The notes under the pieces are model-generated. The model searched no databases. It was not told where the DNA came from and saw nothing but the letters and a program-made list of their open reading frames with translations. 64,000 nt of DNA from JBDHHQ01 sp039586035 (GTDB taxonomy: Bacteria > Gemmatimonadota > Gemmatimonadetes > Longimicrobiales > Gaopeijiaceae): the NCBI GenBank assembly GCA_039586035.1, contig JBDHLD010000015.1, positions 1-64,000 on the forward strand. Direction: 5' to 3'. Positions within the stretch are counted from its first letter, which is position 1. Every line of letters begins with the position of its first letter. The position numbers and the translations under genes were made by a program. Below, one piece after another: positions 7,969 through 17,148 of the stretch.

Positions 7969-9885
7969 ATGATCTCACGGCAACGCAGTCTCATAGCCGG
8001 ACTGCTGTTCGTTTTCCTGGCCGCGTGTGGCGGTGGCGATGACGGCGGCGACAACGGACCTACCGGACCCACCCCCGACTTCACGATTGCGGTGTCGCCG
8101 ACCAGCGCTACGGTGTCGTCGCCGAGCTCTTCCGCGACGGCCGCCGCGACCGTGGCACAACGGGGGACCGTCGACCTCCAGGTGACGATCACCCGGACGG
8201 GCGGTTTCAGCGGTAGCGTAACCGTAGACGTCACGGGACTGCCGACCGGCGTCACCGCCAGCGCGCTGACGATTCCCGGGACCAGCGGAACGGGGACGAT
8301 CACGCTGACAGCCTCGGCAGGTGCGGTCGCCGGGACGAGCACGTTGACCGTCCAGGGCTCCGCGACCGGTCTGACGGCCAAAACCGCGAGCGTTTCGCTC
8401 ACGGTCGAGAAGGAGCCACCGCCCTCGTCCGGGTCGATCGGCGTGTCCCTCTCGGCGTCGACCGTCATGGTCACCCAGGGGCAGGGGACCGACATCACGG
8501 TCGCGCTGACCCGCACGGACTTCGCCGGAGAGATCTCGTTGGCAGCCTCCAGCGACCCGGCCGGCGTCACGACGGCCTTCGATCCGGCGACGACGACCGG
8601 CGTCACGTCGACGCTCACCGTGTCGGCCGGTGCGAGTCTGAGTCCGGGCAACTACACGGTCACCGTGACGGCCTCCGGGGCGGGCGTCGCCGACGCGACG
8701 TCAACGCTCAGCGTCACCGTCAACCAGAGCTCGAGCGGCGGCAGCATCATGTTCACCTATTGTGAGGCGAGCGGCCTGCCCGACTGGTTCGCAGTGAAGG
8801 ACGGAGATGGCGCCTGGATGCAGGTCACGCCCGATCCTCCGAACACGTTCAGCTTCGACATCAACGCGTCGACGGGCGGTATCGCGACCGTCACCGAGGC
8901 TTCGGGAGAGGCACAGCTACAGGTGATCCTCGCCTCCAAGCAGGAGATCGAAGCCTTCGCGACCGGCCAGTGCCCGGGCTCCGGTGTGACAAAGACGGTC
9001 ATGGGATCGGTGGCCGGGCTGCAAGCGACGGAGCAGGCAAGCATCAACATGGGAGGCGCGTTCGCGTCGGCTGGGCTGGGCCAGACACAGTTCACCCTCG
9101 CTGGCGTGAACGACGGGCCAGTCGACCTACTGGCCTCGGCGGTCGCGATTCAGACCCAGACGGTTACCGGCATGATCATCCGCCGCGACCTGAATCCTGC
9201 CGACGGGTCGACGCTTCCCGTCCTCGACTTCGGGTCGAGCGAGGCCTTCGCACCGTCGGTGCACACGGTGACAGTCAACAACGCGATGGGCCAGCAAACG
9301 CTCCCCGCCGTGCTCTACGTGACCGCGAACGGCGCGATCAGCACGGCATTCTTCCAGAGCTTTGGCGGGAACCAGTTCTTCGGTGTTCCGCCGGCCCACC
9401 AGGCGACAGGTGACCTGCACTGGCTCACCGTGACCGCATTCACGGATCAACAAGCGGACAACATCCGGTTGGCAGCCCGGTTCTTCGAGGTCGCGGCGGA
9501 CCAGACGATCACGTTGGGTCCGCAGTTGAGCCAGCCGACGATTTCCGTGGCGGCGACTGCTCCCTACGTGCAGCCCAGGGTGGAGTTGGCCACGCAGGAC
9601 GAGTACGAAAGCTTCTGGACGGTGCAGTACCTCCAGAACGACGGTCCGTCGGCAGGATTCCTGGTGCTGGAAGGCTACGGCGTCGGATCGACCCTCGACC
9701 TGACCGTGCCCGACTTCAGCGGCGTGAGCGGGTGGAGCAACGATTGGGGGATGCAGGCGGGGACCCAGGTCCAGTGGTTCGTCCTCAGCACCGGCTGGAA
9801 CACGGCGGGATTCGGAGGCTTGCCGGGCTTCTCCGACGGCAACTTCACGCAGTCGGCGTCGAGGACGGGGACCATCAACCCCTAG
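7969..9885 (+). CDS. Exported lipoprotein with two Ig-like domains
   Basis: 638 residues. The signal peptide ends in a lipobox (FLAAC), followed by a low-complexity CGGGDDGGDNGPTGPTP linker. Two related beta-sandwich domains follow: residues about 38-145 (FTIAVSPTSATVS) and about 153-255 (IGVSLSASTVMVTQG), both with the SGSVTVDVTGLPTGV-type pattern seen in BACON/Ig-like surface proteins. The remaining 380 residues are beta-rich and not recognised. A strong ribosome site GGAGGTG lies six bases before the ATG. It probably sits on the outer membrane; partner and ligand unknown. The 277-base gap before it is open for a promoter. Confidence 0.8.
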   Translation: MISRQRSLIAGLLFVFLAACGGGDDGGDNGPTGPTPDFTIAVSPTSATVSSPSSSATAAATVAQRGTVDLQVTITRTGGFSGSVTVDVTGLPTGVTASALTIPGTSGTGTITLTASAGAVAGTSTLTVQGSATGLTAKTASVSLTVEKEPPPSSGSIGVSLSASTVMVTQGQGTDITVALTRTDFAGEISLAASSDPAGVTTAFDPATTTGVTSTLTVSAGASLSPGNYTVTVTASGAGVADATSTLSVTVNQSSSGGSIMFTYCEASGLPDWFAVKDGDGAWMQVTPDPPNTFSFDINASTGGIATVTEASGEAQLQVILASKQEIEAFATGQCPGSGVTKTVMGSVAGLQATEQASINMGGAFASAGLGQTQFTLAGVNDGPVDLLASAVAIQTQTVTGMIIRRDLNPADGSTLPVLDFGSSEAFAPSVHTVTVNNAMGQQTLPAVLYVTANGAISTAFFQSFGGNQFFGVPPAHQATGDLHWLTVTAFTDQQADNIRLAARFFEVAADQTITLGPQLSQPTISVAATAPYVQPRVELATQDEYESFWTVQYLQNDGPSAGFLVLEGYGVGSTLDLTVPDFSGVSGWSNDWGMQAGTQVQWFVLSTGWNTAGFGGLPGFSDGNFTQSASRTGTINP

Positions 9886-9912
9886 GGTTGGACCTGCGGT
9901 CCGATCGCGAGA

Positions 9913-9948
9913 GGAGCCCGGGCGCCACCACACCAGCGTCCGGGCTCC
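9913..9948 (+). terminator. GC-rich hairpin after lipoprotein gene
   Basis: GGAGCCCGG at 9913-9921 pairs perfectly with CCGGGCTCC at 9940-9948 across an 18-base loop that itself can add a few pairs. It begins 28 bases after the stop codon at 9885. There is no T-run, so strict intrinsic termination is uncertain. Confidence 0.55.
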
Positions 9949-10050
9949 CGCCTTCCGGGTGGGGGTTGTCGGCGAGCGCTCATGGGACGCATAGATCACG
10001 AGAGTCCGAGCGTACACCCAAGTCCTCCTCTACCCCGCTTCGGAGCCGCT

Positions 10051-10902
10051 ATGCGCAGCCTGCCATTCCTAGTCTTGCTTCTCACGTCGTGTGGCTGGGT
10101 CGAACGGGAGCGCGAGGAAGCCGCGGAGGCCGCACGGCAGGAAACGGTCGCCGAGATCGAGCGGGTGCTGGCGGAGACGACTCGCCGGGCCGCTCGTCTC
10201 GCCCGCTCGGCCGACCGGGTCTTGAGCCCGCTGCCCGTCATGACGCGGGCAGATGAAGAGGCGCTGCGCCGTTTCCTGAACGCTGCCCACGTGCGACGCG
10301 CGGGAGAGCTGGGCGTTCGCGCGGCCGATGAGGCAGCGCGGGACTCCCTGGTCGCGGCGGGTCGCTTGGTCCCCCTGGAGGACAGCACCCGGCACTGGAT
10401 CGTCCGACCCGGGGATTCACCGGCCCACGTGGTGCCCTCGACCCGCGCCCTGCTGCAGGTGCTCGCGACACGGTTCCACGAGCGGCTCTCGGAGATCGAT
10501 GTGCCGCCCTATCGCATCGAAGTCACCAGCGCATTACGGACGGCCGAGAGGCAGGCCGAGCTTCGCGGGTCCAACACCAACGCGGCCGCAGGGGTGAGCT
10601 CGCACGAATTCGGCACGACCGTCGATCTGTCGTATGCGGCCTTCGCGCCGCCCGCCGACCCGCCGCCGGAGATCTTCAGCGGTGTTCCGGCCCGGCTCGT
10701 CCCGCACGTGGAGCAGTTCGTGGATCTCGCCTTCGAGTCGGTCTCGGCGCGCAAGTCTCGCGAGCTCGGGGCCATCTTCAGCGAGGTGCTCGAGGACGCC
10801 CAGGCCGAGGGGTTGGCTCTGGTCATCTACGAGCGACAGCAGACGGTCTACCACGTCACGGTGGGGCGGGCGTTGGATGACGGCGAGCCCGGATCCGGCT
10901 GA
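10051..10902 (+). CDS. DUF5715-like lipoprotein, possible M15/hedgehog-type peptidase fold
   Basis: 283 residues. The signal peptide ends in LLLTSCG (lipobox), followed by a charged helix (about 22-60). The C-terminal half has SALRTAERQAELRGSN, then SSHEFGTTVDLSY, and ends in ERQQTVYHVTVG. This matches the pattern I know from DUF5715 proteins and, more distantly, the H-x(n)-D zinc sites of D-Ala-D-Ala carboxypeptidase/hedgehog folds (His in SSHE, Asp in TVDL, His in YHV). A role in peptidoglycan trimming is inference. ATG 10051 has CGGAG five bases upstream; an ATG at 9982 gives a leader that does not look like a signal peptide. Confidence 0.75.
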   Translation: MRSLPFLVLLLTSCGWVEREREEAAEAARQETVAEIERVLAETTRRAARLARSADRVLSPLPVMTRADEEALRRFLNAAHVRRAGELGVRAADEAARDSLVAAGRLVPLEDSTRHWIVRPGDSPAHVVPSTRALLQVLATRFHERLSEIDVPPYRIEVTSALRTAERQAELRGSNTNAAAGVSSHEFGTTVDLSYAAFAPPADPPPEIFSGVPARLVPHVEQFVDLAFESVSARKSRELGAIFSEVLEDAQAEGLALVIYERQQTVYHVTVGRALDDGEPGSG

Positions 10903-11089
10903 GCGCATCTGTTCACCCACGCGCCCACGCAAGTCTGGCCGCGAACCGCTTCTCGCCCTCGCCGACCCCCGCGCGGGCTCCGTCAGACCCGCCCATTTCA
11001 CGGGCGGCTGAGACGTACGTTACACGATGTGAGGGGGCCGACGACGTCACTACGTAGCGCCCCGGATCTTCGTGTGAAGGGACCGGATC

Positions 11090-11482
11090 ATGATCGCTCG
11101 TACCTGGCAGGGGTGGACGAAGACCGAGAATGCCGCCGCCTATCTGACGTACCTGAAGAAGACGGGATTGAAGTCCTTCGGAGATACGCCGGGGAACCTG
11201 GCGGCGCTGACGCTCGTGCGCGATGACGCAGAGCGCGCCCATTTCCTTGTCATCTCGCTCTGGGACGGTATCGACGCGGTGCGCCGCTTCGCCGGTGACC
11301 GGCCGGACCGAGCGGTGTTCTTCCCGGATGACGACCACTTCTTGATCGACCGGCACGAGCACGTGGAGCACTACAAACTCGTATTCGCCAGTGGCGCACT
11401 CGCCGAGGCAAGGCCGCCTGATCAGGACGGGTTGCGCGATCGGGCGCGGAACTGGGTCAGGTTCGCGGTCGGTTTACGCTGA
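11090..11482 (+). CDS. Antibiotic-biosynthesis-monooxygenase (ABM)-like dimeric barrel protein
   Basis: 130 residues, no signal peptide. Residues 1-95 follow the ABM/dimeric alpha-beta barrel pattern: ARTWQGWTK strand, NAAAYLTYL helix, LTLVRDDAERAHFLVISLW strands, then a helix and DRHEHVEHYKLVF at the end. Small proteins of this fold are often monooxygenases or stress-response dimers with few conserved catalytic residues, so no reaction can be assigned. The C-terminal 35 residues extend past the fold and are unconserved-looking. Confidence 0.7.
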   Translation: MIARTWQGWTKTENAAAYLTYLKKTGLKSFGDTPGNLAALTLVRDDAERAHFLVISLWDGIDAVRRFAGDRPDRAVFFPDDDHFLIDRHEHVEHYKLVFASGALAEARPPDQDGLRDRARNWVRFAVGLR

Positions 11483-11531
11483 GACGCGGCCCTATCCGGG
11501 CCGAGCCGTGATGTCGGCCTCGGTCCCACAC

Positions 11532-11684
11532 TCAGCGTAGGATCACGCCCAGATACCACGGCCAGATGACCAGGGCCAGAATCGCCTTGCCGAAGGGAAG
11601 CTGGGCGATAGCCACGGTGAACAGCCAGCCGACGTACCACAGGCCACCGTATCCGTGCTCCACCTTGATCTTCGTCTCGGCCAT
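11532..11684 (-). CDS. 50-residue single- or double-span membrane protein
   Basis: A short reading frame of 50 residues with a coherent protein character: a charged MAETKIKVEH start, then tryptophan-rich hydrophobic segments (about 15-28 and 34-49, including WYVGWLFTVAIAQLPFG and ILALVIWPWYLG). A GAGAGG ribosome site lies just upstream of the ATG at 11684. It looks like the small inner-membrane proteins described as YrhK- or DUF-type mini-proteins, but I recognise no family. It lies 96 bases downstream of the ornithine-cyclodeaminase-like gene on the same strand, so it may be its operon partner. Confidence 0.6.
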   Translation of the reverse strand: MAETKIKVEHGYGGLWYVGWLFTVAIAQLPFGKAILALVIWPWYLGVILR

Positions 11685-11780
11685 CGTATCCCTCTCGGTT
11701 GAGTCCCACGCATCGCCGCCGGAATGGGCGGCGCGAACACCTGCGGTAGGCCGCGGCCGAGATGCCAGGGCACCACCGGG

Positions 11781-12773
11781 TCAGACGGTTGGACCGGTTG
11801 CTTGATCTTGCCCCAGCGCGCGGGCGACCATCTTGGCGATCTGGATGTCCTGGATGGCGACTCCGGTCAGATCGGCAATCGTGATCTGATCGTCGCTCGT
11901 GCGACCGATCGCGGGGTCCTCGATTACACGACCCAGCTCCAGAATCGAGCCCTCCTCGATCTGTCCGCCCTGCACGGCGCCAGCGCACTCCCCGTGATCC
12001 ACACATTGTGAGAGGCTGTCGGCGACGACCAGATCCGCCTTCGCCAGGACCTCGGGATCGAGCTCCTGCTTCCCGTGATCGTCCGATCCCATGGCGGTAA
12101 TGTGCGTGCCGCTCCGCACCTGGTCGGCTCGAATCAAGGGACTCCTCGCCGAGGTCGCGGTCACGACGAGGTCGCAGTGCGGCACCAGATCATCCAGCGC
12201 CTGCGCCGCCACGATCTCCAATCCCCAGGCCTGAACATCCTCTCGCGCTCGAAGGTCGTCGATCATTTGTCGCACTTTCGTGGGATCTCTGCCCCAGACG
12301 AGACAGCGGCTGCAGTCGACGACATGCCGTAACATCTCGAGCTGCATTCTGGCCTGAACACCGGTGCCCACGATCCCGATCTGATCGACCTTCGCTGGAG
12401 CCAGCTGTTTTGCCGCGACCGCTCCCGCGGCGGCTGTCCGCATATCCGTGAGCCAACACTTGTCCACCAAGATCAGCTCGAGCGCGCCGGTCTTCTGGCT
12501 GAAGACCAGAATCACTCCGTCGCTGGCTGGTAGGCCCAGACTGGGGTTGTCGTAGAACCCCGAAGCCATCTTCAGGACGTAGTAATCGTCGCCGCGCACG
12601 AAGCCGTACTTGATGTGGACGTCGCCCGCCGGATCGTCGAAATGCAGGAAGCCGACGGGCGGCACTTCCACCTGGCCCTGGGAATAGAGGACGAAACCCG
12701 TTTCGATCTCGCGGATCAGTTGTGGAACGTCTACGAGACGCTTGATCTCATCGAGCTCGAGCACGTTGGTCAT
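11781..12773 (-). CDS. Ornithine cyclodeaminase / mu-crystallin family NAD(P)-dependent enzyme
   Basis: 330 residues, full length for the family. Members include ornithine cyclodeaminase, alanine dehydrogenase of archaea, and ketimine reductases. Visible: the KYGF/YYVLKMASGFYDNP substrate region, DGVILVFSQKTG, CWLTDMRTAAAGAVAAK, the dinucleotide-binding GIVGTGVQARMQ (about residue 133), ITAMGSDDHGKQELD and the VVADSLSQCVDHGE catalytic-aspartate region. The actual substrate (ornithine, alanine, cyclic ketimine) cannot be decided. It starts ATG 12773 and is divergent from the Big-1 lipoprotein gene. Confidence 0.85.
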   Translation of the reverse strand: MTNVLELDEIKRLVDVPQLIREIETGFVLYSQGQVEVPPVGFLHFDDPAGDVHIKYGFVRGDDYYVLKMASGFYDNPSLGLPASDGVILVFSQKTGALELILVDKCWLTDMRTAAAGAVAAKQLAPAKVDQIGIVGTGVQARMQLEMLRHVVDCSRCLVWGRDPTKVRQMIDDLRAREDVQAWGLEIVAAQALDDLVPHCDLVVTATSARSPLIRADQVRSGTHITAMGSDDHGKQELDPEVLAKADLVVADSLSQCVDHGECAGAVQGGQIEEGSILELGRVIEDPAIGRTSDDQITIADLTGVAIQDIQIAKMVARALGQDQATGPTV

Positions 12774-13182
12774 TGACGTGACTCCGGTTGGTGGGGGCGA
12801 AGAAGCGGTGGTGCTCGTCTTTGGGAAGACGTGCGGATGGTGGCCCAGGCACCGAGGCGGATCTTAGCCCGACCCGATGCCTTCCGGCGAGCCCCTGACG
12901 GAGAGACGCGTCCGAATACGAGGGGTGGATCCGGCCCAGGTCAGATCTTCCGTTCAGGGCGGCTGACGGACGGATCGGCCATCGTCACACACCGTCCGCT
13001 CGAGTCGTTCTGCCTCCGGCACCGCAGAATGCGGGCCGGCTGCGAAGATTGGCTCTCCGCACGGTAGAGCTGCCCTGAAATGGGAGGGCTTGCGATCCGT
13101 AGCTAAAGCATCCATGAGTAGCCCGGCAAAACACTCTGCAATGCATTGGGCAGGCCCGCTTGCACGAACGGGGGCGATCACG
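12774..13182. other. Intergenic region, 409 bases
   Basis: Between divergent genes; it must hold both promoters. I see no RNA gene and no conserved reading frame. A GC-poorer stretch around 13090-13140 just upstream of the Big-1 gene is the likeliest promoter location for that gene, but no box can be named with confidence. Confidence 0.4.
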
Positions 13183-15120
13183 ATGGCTGACACGTGGGTT
13201 CAGGGGGGCGCCCGACGCCGCTTGATGGCCCTGGGCATGACGATGGGCCTCTCCGGCCTCCTGGGCTGTGGTGAGACCACCGTCAGCGCGCCGCTGCCGG
13301 CCGCGCGCGTGGAGGCCGTCATCAGCGGGAGTGTCCAGGGCCCCGCCGGAGGGGAACTCGCCGATCCCGTCGAGGTGCGCGTCTTCGGCGCCGACGATCA
13401 GCCTTTGCCCGGCGCGACGGTCACCTTCACGGTGACCCAGGGCGGCTCCGTAAGCGCGGCGAGCGCCGTGACCGACGGCGACGGTGTCGCGAGCACACGG
13501 TGGACGCTCGGGACCACGGCCGGCTCGAACACGCTCACCGCCACGGCCGAAAGCGGGGTCTCGACCACGGTCACTGCCACCGTAACCGCCGCCCGCGCCG
13601 CGACCGTCAGCCTCGCGGCCGGTGACGGTCAGACAGCTCCCGCCGGCAGCCCCGTACCGGTGGCTCCCAGCATTCGCGTCGCCGATGCGTTCGGCAACCT
13701 GGTTGCCGGCGTGCCGGTGACCTTCTCGGTGCTTTCCGGGGGAGGGCGCGTCGTCAACGGGGTGGGCACGACCGATGCTCAGGGCTTCGCCGCCGTGGGG
13801 ACCTGGATTCTCGGGCCTACCGTTGGCACCCAGTCGCTGGCGGCGCGTGTCGAGGAGGGCGGCGTGGCCAACAACCCCGTCGTGTTCACGGCTACGGCGA
13901 CGGCGCCGACCGGAGCGGAAATGGTGGCGACGGCCGGGGACAACCAGCAGGCGCCCGTGGGTCGGTTGGTGCCGGTTGCCCCGACGGTGGTCGTACGCGA
14001 CGAGGCGGGTAACGGCGTGCCGGGGGCCGTTGTGACCTTCGCGGCAACGACCGGGGGCGGCAGCGTGGTCGGCTCCCGTCAGGTCACCGACGCGTCCGGC
14101 ACGGCCACGGTGGGCGGATGGTTCCTCGGACCGCTGCCAGGAACGAACACGCTGACCGCGTCGTCACCTGGGTTGAGCCCAGTGGCGTTCACCGCGACCG
14201 GGGTCGCCGGGCTGCCCGTGTCCATGGTGGCAGTGTCGCAAACCACGCAGACGGCTCAGGCGGGCACGACCGTCAGCGATCCGCCCAGCGTGGTCGTGCG
14301 CGATGCTCAAGGCATCCCCGTGCCCGGGGTCGAGGTCACGTTCAGCGTGACGGACGGCGGCGGAACCGTCGTGGGGTCCCCCGACACGACCAACGACAAC
14401 GGCATCGCCACCGTCACTTCGTGGACGCTCGGCGCGACAGTCGGAGCGAACACGGTGACGGCGACCGCCACCGGGCTGCCGAGCGTGACCTTCGAGGCGA
14501 CGGGCACCGCGGGCGCTGCGGCCCAGGTCGTCCCGATCGTCGGCACCGATGAGGCCGCGGTACAGGGCACGGCGGTGGCCAATCCGCCGACCGTGCGGGT
14601 GACGGACAGCAGCGGCAACCGAGTGGTCGGCGTGGCCGTGACGTTCCAGGTCCTGCAGGGTGGTGGAACGGCTACAGGGCTGACCCAGGTCACCGACGCA
14701 CAGGGACAGGCGGCGGTGGGAAGCTGGACCCTCGGCAGCGGGGCCCCCAACACCCTCCGGGCAACGGTTGCGGGATCCGGCATCACCGGCAATCCGGTCA
14801 CGTTCACGGCTCAGTCGGCTACGCAGATCGACATTACGAGCGCGCCGGCCGGGCCCGTCGGCCTCGGCGCGGACTTCACGATCACCGCGCAGCTGCAGGA
14901 CGCGGATGACGACCCAGTTGCGCTCGATGGCGTGCAGTTGACGATCGCCATCGCCTCGGGGGGCGGTACCCTCAACGGCACCCTGACCCGAGTCACCGAT
15001 GCCAGCGGTGCGGTGGCCTTTACGCTCATCAACGTGACGGGTTCGGCTGGCGCACGGACTTTCACGTTGAGCGGCACGGGCCTCACCTCGGCAACGACCG
15101 CCGCGATCGATTTCAACTGA
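13183..15120 (+). CDS. Big-1 (invasin-type) Ig-repeat lipoprotein
   Basis: 645 residues. The signal peptide carries twin-Arg-like basic residues, a hydrophobic core and lipobox GLLGC. The mature protein is a string of five clear Ig-like group-1 (Big-1/invasin) domains of about 100 residues, each with the VTF-x-V-x-x-GGG, VTDA-x-G-x-A and TLGP-x-x-GTNTL elements, plus a more divergent sixth. It should project from the outer surface as a rod. An earlier in-frame start at 13090 or 13114 is possible, but ATG 13183 places the signal peptide correctly. A beta-barrel gene follows after ten bases, so the pair may work as rod and membrane anchor. Confidence 0.85.
   Translation: MADTWVQGGARRRLMALGMTMGLSGLLGCGETTVSAPLPAARVEAVISGSVQGPAGGELADPVEVRVFGADDQPLPGATVTFTVTQGGSVSAASAVTDGDGVASTRWTLGTTAGSNTLTATAESGVSTTVTATVTAARAATVSLAAGDGQTAPAGSPVPVAPSIRVADAFGNLVAGVPVTFSVLSGGGRVVNGVGTTDAQGFAAVGTWILGPTVGTQSLAARVEEGGVANNPVVFTATATAPTGAEMVATAGDNQQAPVGRLVPVAPTVVVRDEAGNGVPGAVVTFAATTGGGSVVGSRQVTDASGTATVGGWFLGPLPGTNTLTASSPGLSPVAFTATGVAGLPVSMVAVSQTTQTAQAGTTVSDPPSVVVRDAQGIPVPGVEVTFSVTDGGGTVVGSPDTTNDNGIATVTSWTLGATVGANTVTATATGLPSVTFEATGTAGAAAQVVPIVGTDEAAVQGTAVANPPTVRVTDSSGNRVVGVAVTFQVLQGGGTATGLTQVTDAQGQAAVGSWTLGSGAPNTLRATVAGSGITGNPVTFTAQSATQIDITSAPAGPVGLGADFTITAQLQDADDDPVALDGVQLTIAIASGGGTLNGTLTRVTDASGAVAFTLINVTGSAGARTFTLSGTGLTSATTAAIDFN
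13306..15117 (+). repeat. Five Big-1 domain repeats plus one divergent copy, about 300 bp period
   Basis: Approximate units: 13306-13599, 13600-13914, 13915-14220, 14221-14520, 14521-14817, and divergent 14818-15117. Units are clearly homologous in protein but not identical in DNA, so the array is old rather than freshly amplified. Confidence 0.75.
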
Positions 15121-15130
15121 TGAGCCAACC

Positions 15131-15796
15131 ATGAGACGTGAACGGATCTACATGGCGGCAAGGGCGCTCAGCGCGCTCGGCCTGGTGGCAGGTGGGTTGA
15201 CGATCGCGACGGCCGCAGGCGCTCAGGCCCCGGAACCCAGCCAGAGAGTATGGCGGTTCGCTGCCTCGACCGGCGGATACGCGGCCGCCTCGGCATTGAT
15301 CAAATCAGCGGACACGAACGACACACGCCTCGAGGCCGGACCGGCCCTGGCGCTCGAAGGTCAGTACCTGACCTCTCCGGTGCTCGCGGTATATGGGAAC
15401 GGCTTTGTCGCCTTGCCGACCGTACGCCTGGGAAGCGACATCCAGCCCGCCGTTGTCGGACCCTCCAACCAGGTGGTCCTGACGGGCCTCACCGGGGGCG
15501 TCATGCTCACGGCTGCCGACTGGCTCGGAGAGCACCTGGAGCCGACGCTCCGGCTCGGCGTGGGTTTCAAGTGGTACGGTTTCAATCTCACCGGCGCCGC
15601 GAACCAGCTGCGGCCGACGGCCGATATCGGTCTGGGGCTGCGCGCCGTCGGGGCAGGACCGATCGAAGGAACGGTCGAGGTCCGTTACCTGCCCAGCTCC
15701 TTCGACCAGAGCAAGCTGCCCACTCGTGGCATCGCTCCGCAGGACCAGCGACAGAACGACTTCTTCTTCTCGATCGGGATCGGGATTCGGCCCTGA
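15131..15796 (+). CDS. Outer-membrane beta-barrel protein
   Basis: 221 residues. The signal peptide ends near AAGAQA (residues 28-33). The mature part alternates hydrophobic and polar residues in short strands (LTGLTGGVMLTAADW, PTLRLGVGFKWYGFNL, GTVEVRYLP) and ends FFFSIGIGIRP, a terminal-strand signature of BAM-inserted barrels, though the last residue is Pro rather than Phe. About eight strands fit. It follows the Big-1 lipoprotein gene by ten bases, so it is probably cotranscribed and may anchor or export that protein. No substrate evident. Confidence 0.7.
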   Translation: MRRERIYMAARALSALGLVAGGLTIATAAGAQAPEPSQRVWRFAASTGGYAAASALIKSADTNDTRLEAGPALALEGQYLTSPVLAVYGNGFVALPTVRLGSDIQPAVVGPSNQVVLTGLTGGVMLTAADWLGEHLEPTLRLGVGFKWYGFNLTGAANQLRPTADIGLGLRAVGAGPIEGTVEVRYLPSSFDQSKLPTRGIAPQDQRQNDFFFSIGIGIRP

Positions 15797-15819
15797 CCAC
15801 CAAGTACGGACATCGAACA

Positions 15820-15847
15820 GGCGGGCGAACTCGACGATGAGCCCGCC
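15820..15847 (+). terminator. Hairpin after barrel gene
   Basis: GGCGGGC at 15820-15826 pairs with GCCCGCC at 15841-15847 across 14 bases, 23 bases after the stop of the barrel gene. No T-run follows. Confidence 0.45.
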
Positions 15848-15966
15848 GTTCGCCGGATCCGGTCCGAGACGCCTCGCTTGACTCCCCCTTGAGCCTCCCG
15901 GCTCAGGGTGGTTTCACGACGTGCGCGGTAACGCGCTGAGTGGAACCATGACGACGAGGTGGTCAC

Positions 15967-17148
15967 ATGAAAAGGCAACGCATTACGCTGATGGCTCTTG
16001 TCACCGTTGCGGCGCTCGGTGGCTGCGAAGAGGAAGGGCCCACGGCGCCACAGGCGGCGACCACGCTCGATGCCCCGCGCCTCGCGACGGTCGAGGGACC
16101 AGCGCAGATCGAGGGGGAGATCGGGCCGGGAGCCATGTACGGCCTGTTCCTCCCCGCTGAGTGGAACGGCGACCTGGTCCTCTATGCTCACGGCTACACC
16201 GATCCGACGGCACCGATCGCGCTTCCGGGCGGCGGCCTGAACGCGCTGCGCGATGCCCTGCTGGCCTTGGGGTACGGCGTGGCATGGTCGAGCTACTCGG
16301 AGAACGGATACGCGGTCAAGGATGGCGTAATCCGTACCCGGCAGCTCGGGGAGCTCTTCTCGGAGAACTTCGGAGCACCCCACAATACGTACCTGATGGG
16401 TCACTCCCTGGGTGGCATCGTCGCGCTGATGGCGGCGGAGAAGAACCCCGATCTCTACGCGGGCGCCCTCCCCATGTGCAGCCTGGTAGGCGGAGGACCC
16501 ATGGAGATCGACTACATCTTCAACGTCCGCGTTCTGTTCGACTATTTCTTCCCGGGCGTCATTCCGGGGAATGCCCTCGAGGTCCCCGCGGGACTGGACT
16601 TCGCCACCCAGGTGGTGCCGGCGGTGATCGGAGCGGTGTCCAGCAACCCGCTGAGGGCCATCGAGATGGCCGGCGTCGATCAGATCGAGCTCCCCTACAC
16701 CAATCCCGACGAGCTCGTCGCGTCCATCCTCGGCGCACTTTTCCTGGCCATCGTGGGCGCAGACGACCTGCTCGATCGAACCCACGATACGTTCGTCGAC
16801 AACTCGGCGACCGTCTATACGGGCTCTTGGGACGACACCGCTCTCAATGCCGGTGTCGACCGGTTCGAGGCGACGGAAGCCGCGAGGAACTACCTGGAGC
16901 GTTGGTACTTGCCGAGGGGCGATCTCCGGATTCCGGTGCTGACCGTCCACACGACGATGGATCCTATCGTGCCGCTGTTTCACGAGGCGGCCTTTGCGGA
17001 CATCGTCGCTGCCGCAGGCAAGTCGGAGCTCCTGGTACAACGCGTCGTGGACCGATACGGCCATTGCGCGTTCGCTCCTCAGGAGCAGATCGCGGCACTC
17101 CAGGATCTCGTGGCTTGGGTAGAGAGCGGAGTCGCACCGACACCGTAG
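15967..17148 (+). CDS. Alpha/beta-hydrolase lipoprotein
   Basis: 393 residues. Lipobox LGGCEEEGPTAP puts it on a membrane surface facing the periplasm or outside. The fold is alpha/beta-hydrolase: oxyanion-region YAHGYTDP, nucleophile elbow GHSLGG with S147, acid D332 in TTMDPIVPL, and base H366 in RYGHCAF. A long insert (about 165-300) forms the lid. Likely an esterase or peptidase of the secreted tertiary type; the substrate is unknown. GAGGTG precedes the ATG by about five bases. Confidence 0.85.
   Translation: MKRQRITLMALVTVAALGGCEEEGPTAPQAATTLDAPRLATVEGPAQIEGEIGPGAMYGLFLPAEWNGDLVLYAHGYTDPTAPIALPGGGLNALRDALLALGYGVAWSSYSENGYAVKDGVIRTRQLGELFSENFGAPHNTYLMGHSLGGIVALMAAEKNPDLYAGALPMCSLVGGGPMEIDYIFNVRVLFDYFFPGVIPGNALEVPAGLDFATQVVPAVIGAVSSNPLRAIEMAGVDQIELPYTNPDELVASILGALFLAIVGADDLLDRTHDTFVDNSATVYTGSWDDTALNAGVDRFEATEAARNYLERWYLPRGDLRIPVLTVHTTMDPIVPLFHEAAFADIVAAAGKSELLVQRVVDRYGHCAFAPQEQIAALQDLVAWVESGVAPTP

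Noticed and set aside
14164..15132. Open frame of 322 codons on the minus strand opposite the Big-1 repeats
   Set aside because: It follows from the repeat composition of the sense gene and has no domain of its own.
15685..17064. Open frame of 459 codons on the minus strand opposite the alpha/beta-hydrolase
   Set aside because: The hydrolase has signal peptide, lipobox and full catalytic triad; the antisense peptide has no recognisable pattern.
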